From Victivallales bacterium (GTDB lineage Bacteria > Verrucomicrobiota > Lentisphaeria > Oligosphaerales > Oligosphaeraceae): DNA of 11,348 bases. Position 1 is the first letter of the stretch, and each line of letters opens with the position of its first letter. Of this stretch, positions 7,021 to 11,348 are shown one piece after another. The translations under genes and the position numbers were made by a program. Below the pieces are notes generated by a model that was not told the DNA's origin, made no database searches, and saw nothing but the letters and a program-made list of their open reading frames with translations. The stretch is from contig JAFYGL010000777.1 of NCBI GenBank assembly GCA_017543165.1, positions 1 to 11,348 of the forward strand. The letters run 5' to 3'.

Positions 7021-8169
7021 CTATATTTTGAAAGTCTCAATTTCCTCCCACACAATCCTGCCATTCGCCAGGCTGTGGATGGCAATGCGAAGTTTGTAGT
7101 AGCCTACGCCGTCCAAATCCGTCAGCCGCCTCAAGTCTCCCGCCACGAAAAAGTCGGGTGAGCCATGCTGCTTCAACGCCCCCATCAGCTCCCCATCCTC
7201 CAGAGGACTGTTACCGCTTCCCACAATCCGTTTTGCAAGTGCCACAAGAACGCCGTCATCCTTCACCTCGAAAAGTTTCGAGTTGAAGAGCATCACCCTG
7301 AATCGCTCGCCCGCCGCCTCTATCAAGCCATCCAGCCCATCGTTGCCAGACTTGTTCTCAATCCCCCCAATCACGACAATCGGGAGACGCCCGCCGAGCC
7401 TCTCCCTGCACCCCTCGTAGTTCTTAACGAACTGCGGATTCAACAGCATCGCGTGAACGAGGGCATCAACCTTGCGGTCAAGGCTCGTCGCGGGAGGCTG
7501 CGGCTTTGACGGCTGGGGCGGCGGTGGAGGAGGCGTAGGCCGCCATGCACGTACCGCTGGATTCGCCTCAAGCTTCGCCGCGCACTCTTCCGCCGCGGCA
7601 TACAGCAAGTCTCCAAGATACTCCAGGCGATTCTGCGCCACCTGGTTGTTCGTGTATTTGGGACTTATCTTCTTGACAGTCTCGCCGCAGACGGTTGCCC
7701 CCGTCACCGCATCCGCAAGGCTTATAGATATGCGGACCGAATATTGATGCAGGACCACGGGCGTCCCAATAGTGGAATCAAGCAGTTCAAAAACTGAAGC
7801 AGTCACAAGCCCCTCGGCCCCAAGCCCAAGAGCCAGTTTCTGCGCCGACGCCGCTGGCATCGGCTCCCCTGCCACGCTCCTGTTCTGGTTGACGCCAATT
7901 GCATTGTATGGATTTATGACCTGAAATCCGCGCCCCGACAGCTTAGCCGTCAGCGCATCCGTCAACGCCCCCATCGGTATGTCCGCACCATGAGCATGAT
8001 TCTGCACCACAAGCGCAACCTTCCGTTGCGCCAATGCCTTCTGCTCAACCTCCGCGGCAACCTTCGTCGTCGTGGTTGACACAGTAGTCTGCATCTCCGT
8101 GGTCACCTTCGTCTGCGCACTCGCAATCAAGGCCGCTCCCACAACCAAAGCAATTAATGTCTTAAACAT
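7021..8169 (-). CDS. Exported protein with two-domain architecture ending in an LpoB-like domain
   Basis: A 382-aa protein. The frame is open to an ATG at 8226 that overlaps the preceding stop (ATGA), but the ATG at 8169 has GGAG with a good spacer and starts a clean signal peptide (MFKTLIALVVGAALIASA, cleavage after 18), so 8169 is chosen. Residues about 48-205 match the N-terminal domain of the next gene (VALVVQNH 51-58, IGVNQNR 91-97). A Pro-rich linker (211-226, PTPPPPPPQPSKPQPP) follows. Residues about 230-382 resemble the LpoB family of outer-membrane activators of penicillin-binding proteins: LPIVVIGGIENKS (262-274), then RFRVMLFNSKLFEV (289-302) and DFFVAGDLRRL (339-349). There is no lipobox, so unlike enterobacterial LpoB it would be periplasmic. 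A role in peptidoglycan synthesis is only suggested by the fold family. Confidence 0.75.
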   Translation of the reverse strand: MFKTLIALVVGAALIASAQTKVTTEMQTTVSTTTTKVAAEVEQKALAQRKVALVVQNHAHGADIPMGALTDALTAKLSGRGFQVINPYNAIGVNQNRSVAGEPMPAASAQKLALGLGAEGLVTASVFELLDSTIGTPVVLHQYSVRISISLADAVTGATVCGETVKKISPKYTNNQVAQNRLEYLGDLLYAAAEECAAKLEANPAVRAWRPTPPPPPPQPSKPQPPATSLDRKVDALVHAMLLNPQFVKNYEGCRERLGGRLPIVVIGGIENKSGNDGLDGLIEAAGERFRVMLFNSKLFEVKDDGVLVALAKRIVGSGNSPLEDGELMGALKQHGSPDFFVAGDLRRLTDLDGVGYYKLRIAIHSLANGRIVWEEIETFKI

Positions 8170-8193
8170 CGTTTTCTCCGTTATATTGTCTTT

Positions 8194-8199
8194 ATTATA
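8194..8199 (-). promoter_or_regulatory. Possible -10 box for the LpoB-like gene
   Basis: TATAAT on the minus strand, about 25 bases before the ATG at 8169, in the AT-rich gap after the upstream lipoprotein stop. No good -35 hexamer lies 16-18 bases upstream, so it is a weak candidate. If real, it would let the gene pair 8169-5987 be expressed apart from the AT-rich lipoprotein genes. Confidence 0.25.
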
Positions 8200-8222
8200 T
8201 GCTACGCATAAATACCATGTGT

Positions 8223-9002
8223 TCATTTTGAAATCTTATCTACTCTCTTGAAGACATCAGGAGGATCCGCCAAAATGAACATTGTCCCCTCCCTAACTAG
8301 ATTATTTACCCCAACAAGCCAGACTCGTTGCACAAAATATCCACGTCTATCCCAGCCAAACTTACGCCCTATTTGTGCATTTGTACTATACTGGGCCCCT
8401 GCTGCCGAAGCAGATTCAAACTGAATGTAAATTTCCTCTTTTGAATGCACAGTAACTAGAAGTTTCTTTGGAACGCTGTTGTCACTGTCAACAAGAGTCA
8501 ATTCGCCATTTTTCAAACTCCATGAACCAATGTTCTTGGCATCCCAATTATTATTCTTGCCATCAATGATTGAGGATGTGTAAGAATAAGTTCCATCTGA
8601 TTTGAAATCATACTCTTCTACTCTTAATTCTGTATCAACATTATTATGTTTTATAGGACCAAGATATTCAGTACCCCTGCGCTCCTTAATAATAAGATTA
8701 CTGTTGATATGATCATCAATAACATCACTGTTGAGAACCAAATTAGCATTTAGCGAAATATGCTCTTCTTTAATCATTCTAATCCATTTTCCTATCAAGG
8801 CAGATGAATCACTAAGTGGCTCACCCACAATTTCAGGCCGCGAAGACAGTTCCTGAGCCGCTTCAAATTCACTCCCACATTCTAGCACTTCTTTTTCCGA
8901 ATAATCCTTCATGTGCATGTTTACGCATCCGCTTTGCAAAAAGCAAATCAAAACAGCGATTACAAAGGCAATTGTTTTCAAAAGACCATTGATTCTTGAC
9001 AT
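8223..9002 (-). CDS. Small lipoprotein, lipocalin-like pattern, paralogue of the right-edge gene
   Basis: A 259-aa protein starting at an ATG with a strong GGAGGT five bases upstream. The signal sequence ends in LQSGC, so C26 is a probable lipidation site (Gln at -3 is not the usual Leu). It has no family I recognise with confidence. Landmarks shared with the partial gene at 10604-11348 are: FEAA near residue 46; a DSSxLIGKW block at 65-73; YDFKSDGTYS (131-140); GSWSLKNGELTL (159-170); and GWDRRGY (216-222), ending in FKRV (251-254). The GKW opening plus repeated beta-strand pairs with WSL-NGELTL resemble lipocalin-like small lipoproteins, but this is weak inference. The gene is distinctly AT-richer than its downstream neighbours. 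Its stop overlaps an unused ATG of the next frame. Confidence 0.7.
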   Translation of the reverse strand: MSRINGLLKTIAFVIAVLICFLQSGCVNMHMKDYSEKEVLECGSEFEAAQELSSRPEIVGEPLSDSSALIGKWIRMIKEEHISLNANLVLNSDVIDDHINSNLIIKERRGTEYLGPIKHNNVDTELRVEEYDFKSDGTYSYTSSIIDGKNNNWDAKNIGSWSLKNGELTLVDSDNSVPKKLLVTVHSKEEIYIQFESASAAGAQYSTNAQIGRKFGWDRRGYFVQRVWLVGVNNLVREGTMFILADPPDVFKRVDKISK

Positions 9003-9103
9003 TTCGCACCTCCATTCACCATCCGATTGATGGGCGTGTTGTTACCTTGTGGATTTCCTTTTCTCCGTTCCTGTCTATCTTTCCTTTTTCTTGCTCAAAA
9101 GTT

Positions 9104-9184
9104 TCATCGTAACTTTGTAGTAGCCGAACACAAAAGCAATGCCATTGCCATGCTGGCCAGGATGCTAGTTTTTCTCATTTTCAT
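9104..9184 (-). pseudogene. Orphan signal-peptide reading frame, possible gene remnant
   Basis: A 26-codon frame reading MKMRKTSILASMAMALLLC then SATTKLR and a stop. It has CGGAGA before the ATG, much like the site before the gene at 7021-8169, and a textbook signal-peptide layout, but no mature protein. In the next frame the bases just before the stop read FGYYKVTMKLLS, which recalls GYYKLRIAIHS near the end of the LpoB-like protein (residues 356-366). A decayed paralogue keeping only its two ends is one reading; a very small secreted peptide is another. It lies in the 319-bp gap 9003-9321, in which I see no other gene. A 5-bp hairpin CCATC-CGATT-GATGG lies close to the next start. Confidence 0.3.
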
Positions 9185-9321
9185 TGTCTCCGTTTTTCTG
9201 TTAGAACTGTTCCGATGCATGGATGTCTTTCTGGTTGAACGTCCATGCCGTATATGACTTGCAAACAGCAATAAGAAGGCACACAAGCAAAGGCCATGCC
9301 GCGCATAAAAACCGCCATCTT

Positions 9322-10497
9322 CTATTCAGCCTCCGCCATTTTATTAAGCGAGCGCATAACTAGAGCCGCAATGATATCGCCGTCGCACACAGGGTCATAT
9401 ATATACCTATTCATATATGCCATAGGTGTTTGAAAGGAAAAATCATTTTTTTCTCTTTCCTCCGACATGCCAAAACTTCCCCTAGTAAACACCTTGCGCT
9501 TCTTTGGCCATTCTGATTTTCCTGGCATCCCTAGCAAAGATATTGGTAAAATCATTGAAGTCCACATATTGCGCACCCTGACAGCGCCACTATTCTGGAC
9601 ATTTGGAGGATAGTCAAGTTGCGAAGCAATATAATCTTTCCATAGTCCGTCTTGGTTCTGGCCCGTATCGTTTGGCACAACACGAATACGATAGGTCACC
9701 TCCATTTCATGAGTGTATGGGAAACCGAAACAGACAAGAATCAAACCTATTGTATGATGTTCCCCGAACTTGCTATCAAATGAGACAAGCACTGTCAATG
9801 GGACCGCGTCTTTAGAAGTAGTAAAAATATTAGGATAATTCTTAAGCAGAGAAGCCTGCACCGCATCAAAAAATATTTTTTCACAAGCCTTGTCTCTGCT
9901 AATCTTGGTCAAAGTGTTATAAGATTGTTTCTTAATGATATCAGATTTCCTAATGATATCAGGATCTCCTTTTCTTCTTTCATCATTGACCAAATTCATA
10001 AGTGCCCTGTTTTCACAATACCCTTCAACTATGTCATTCACAATCTTTGCCTTGTTTTCCACATCATTACTTTCAACAGCAGCATGATAATCATGAGACA
10101 TTTTTAGGATGGCATTATTCAAAAACGGGAAATCCTTATTATAATCATGTGTGAAAGCATCAAATGCCTTGGGGTCTTCTTCTATCTTCTTTAGAAGTTC
10201 CTCTGGTTTGATTTCCGTTTTAGCCTTGTTGATATACCTTGTTTTCAACGTTTCATTATCACGAAACTTTCCGCTGGCCTCAGACCACCAACAGGCATTT
10301 ACAAACTCGTCCTTTGTGAGTACGTTAAATGAGTTTTTGTGCAGCAATATTCGCTCTAATCTGTACTTGCCTGTAACAGTTGCGCTGGGCTTGACTGTTT
10401 CAGGACGCACTGTGGACTCATATCTTGCGATGCTATAGCACCCGCTTAATGAAAACATTATAAAAACGGAAAATACTATCGTCAATTCATCTTTCAT
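9322..10497 (-). CDS. Lipoprotein of unknown function, 391 aa
   Basis: The signal sequence ends in a consensus lipobox, LSGC, with C20 as the lipidated residue, so it should be a membrane-anchored envelope protein. I do not recognise the family. Residues 60-215 look mainly helical and charged, with many Lys, Asp, Glu and Asn. Residues 232-275 have a beta-rich pattern (VPLTVLVSFDSKF, then LILVCFGFPYTHEMEVTYRIRV). Around 311-325 a hydrophobic MWTSMILPISLLGMPG could be a buried helix or a membrane-associated segment. No good ribosome binding site precedes the ATG (TATAGAAA only), unlike its neighbours, so initiation may be weak. TATAAA at 10551-10556 could be a -10 box without a clear -35. AT-rich like the flanking lipoprotein genes. 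The gaps are 106 bp upstream and 319 bp downstream, so it may form its own transcript. Confidence 0.7.
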   Translation of the reverse strand: MKDELTIVFSVFIMFSLSGCYSIARYESTVRPETVKPSATVTGKYRLERILLHKNSFNVLTKDEFVNACWWSEASGKFRDNETLKTRYINKAKTEIKPEELLKKIEEDPKAFDAFTHDYNKDFPFLNNAILKMSHDYHAAVESNDVENKAKIVNDIVEGYCENRALMNLVNDERRKGDPDIIRKSDIIKKQSYNTLTKISRDKACEKIFFDAVQASLLKNYPNIFTTSKDAVPLTVLVSFDSKFGEHHTIGLILVCFGFPYTHEMEVTYRIRVVPNDTGQNQDGLWKDYIASQLDYPPNVQNSGAVRVRNMWTSMILPISLLGMPGKSEWPKKRKVFTRGSFGMSEEREKNDFSFQTPMAYMNRYIYDPVCDGDIIAALVMRSLNKMAEAE

Positions 10498-10603
10498 TTT
10501 CTATAATTTCAAACTCACTCACGAGCAAAAAGAACATCTAATTATTCATTTTTATACCATCTCTGTAATTCTATTTTGATTGAAAAGATGAGAATACACC
10601 TTA

Positions 10604-11348
10604 CTATTCAATTCTTTTGAATGTGAAAGCTGCTGGCGACCAGGCATTTATGGTTATTACACCGCTGCCCACACGATTATTATCATCTGTAATCCAATAT
10701 CGCATTACCGAATAACCACGACTGTCCCATCCCAATATATGTCGATGCTGATTCAACGATTTGCGTACTAGTTCACGTGCATCAGGGGCAGCCTGTGAAA
10801 TCATAAGTTCATTGCTTTTGGCCTGCTCTGCCTTGTAGTTGTTTTCCCAGGCCTCAGACGTCGCATACTGAATTGCAATTTCCTGTTCTGGACATGTTGA
10901 AACCGTAAGTTTCATTGGGATGTTGTTGCCCTCTGATATGCTTATTGGGATGTTGCTGACCTCTGATATGCTTAATGTAGGAATTAGCGTCAACTCCCCA
11001 TTATGCAGACTCCATTTTCCAAAGATTCTACTCTTGGAAAAAACTGTTCCACTTTTTTCAGACAATGTTGTAAACAATGAATACGTTTCGTCAGACTTGA
11101 AATTATACTCATTAACTATTGCCATTTTTTTAAGTTGATTATCGTCAAATTGTTGCCCATAATTATAATTTCCAATGTCATTTCCATTGAGTATAATAAT
11201 TTCCATTTCACCTTCTGCCTTCCACTTTCCAATCAAGAAAGAGGAGTCACAAATGGGGTCACCTGTTTTTTTCGGGTGTGAAGAGAGCGTTTTTGCTGCC
11301 TCAAACTCGTTCCCCTTTGTAAGCAACAGTTCCTCGGCAGTATAGGTG
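10604..11348 (-). CDS. Probable lipoprotein, paralogue of the 8223-9002 gene (5' end outside window)
   Basis: The frame is open to the right edge: before the TTG at 11326 it continues as TYTAEEL, which aligns with DYSEKEV (residues 33-39) of the paralogue. So the TTG is not the start and the signal sequence lies outside the window; 247 residues are visible. The shared blocks, in order, are: FEAA-x-x-LSS-x-P; DSS-x-LIGKW; NEYNFKSDETYS; GKWSLHNGELTLI; GWDSRGY; and a terminal FKRI. Compared with the paralogue it carries an insertion before the IPMKLTV strand, made of a 10-residue tandem duplication (see the repeat at 10914-10973), and a longer helical segment before GWDSRGY. It ends with FKRIE and a TAG stop. 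The function is unknown; a lipocalin-like fold is a weak guess from the GKW and beta-strand pattern. Confidence 0.7.
   Translation of the reverse strand, partial: TYTAEELLLTKGNEFEAAKTLSSHPKKTGDPICDSSFLIGKWKAEGEMEIIILNGNDIGNYNYGQQFDDNQLKKMAIVNEYNFKSDETYSLFTTLSEKSGTVFSKSRIFGKWSLHNGELTLIPTLSISEVSNIPISISEGNNIPMKLTVSTCPEQEIAIQYATSEAWENNYKAEQAKSNELMISQAAPDARELVRKSLNQHRHILGWDSRGYSVMRYWITDDNNRVGSGVITINAWSPAAFTFKRIE
10914..10973. repeat. In-frame 30-bp tandem duplication inside the partial lipoprotein gene
   Basis: Units 10914-10943 and 10944-10973 match at 28 of 30 bases. On the minus strand they encode SISEVSNIPI followed by SISEGNNIPM. The paralogue at 8223-9002 has a single shorter segment here, so this is a recent duplication by slippage or unequal exchange in this copy. 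Confidence 0.9.

Noticed and set aside
7021..8169. Naming the gene lpoB
   Set aside because: The similarity is limited to the C-terminal domain, the lipobox is missing and no penicillin-binding protein is nearby, so the symbol would overstate the evidence.
8170..8226. Upstream ATG overlapping the previous stop for the LpoB-like gene
   Set aside because: It would add 19 residues before a complete signal peptide, and the internal ATG has its own good ribosome binding site.

Overview
The window suggests a Gram-negative anaerobe of the PVC group (Lentisphaerota, Kiritimatiellota or Verrucomicrobiota). This rests on several traits taken together: a compact cytoplasmic sugar-acid operon, a set of small secreted or lipoprotein genes with LpoB-like and PEGA domains, and palindromic repeats between genes. 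No taxonomic marker gene is present, so this is an inference with low certainty. No rRNA, tRNA, transposase, integrase or CRISPR array was seen.

Left edge (1-434). The first 35 codons of a leftward gene carry an NCAQ motif, suggesting a C_GCAxxG_C_C-type redox protein. A divergent intergenic region follows. It holds a long, nearly perfect inverted repeat (214-293) built from 9-bp iterations.

Forward operon (435-4431). Four genes run close together: a right-handed beta-helix protein of the pectate-lyase/GH28 type, a GH16-type beta-glycanase, an enolase-superfamily sugar-acid dehydratase of the DgoD/mandelate-racemase group, and a short-chain dehydrogenase/reductase. None of the four has a signal peptide. 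The simplest reading is intracellular breakdown of an imported glycan fragment, followed by dehydration and oxidation or reduction of the released sugar or sugar acid. The substrate cannot be read from the sequence.

Convergent gap (4432-4895). There is no credible gene here. It contains copies of a roughly 37-bp repeat, two of which face each other to form a 22-bp-arm palindrome.

Reverse cluster (4896-11348). All genes here read leftward and encode exported proteins. Two neighbours (5987-7006 and 7021-8169) share an N-terminal domain but end differently, one in a PEGA domain and the other in an LpoB-like domain. Two lipoproteins (8223-9002 and the right-edge partial gene) are paralogues of each other. 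A 391-aa lipoprotein and a 362-aa secreted protein with a cysteine-rich tail are unassigned. The three genes from 8223 to the right edge are visibly more AT-rich than the rest. This looks like a cell-envelope gene set that grew by duplication and domain swapping; its function is unknown.
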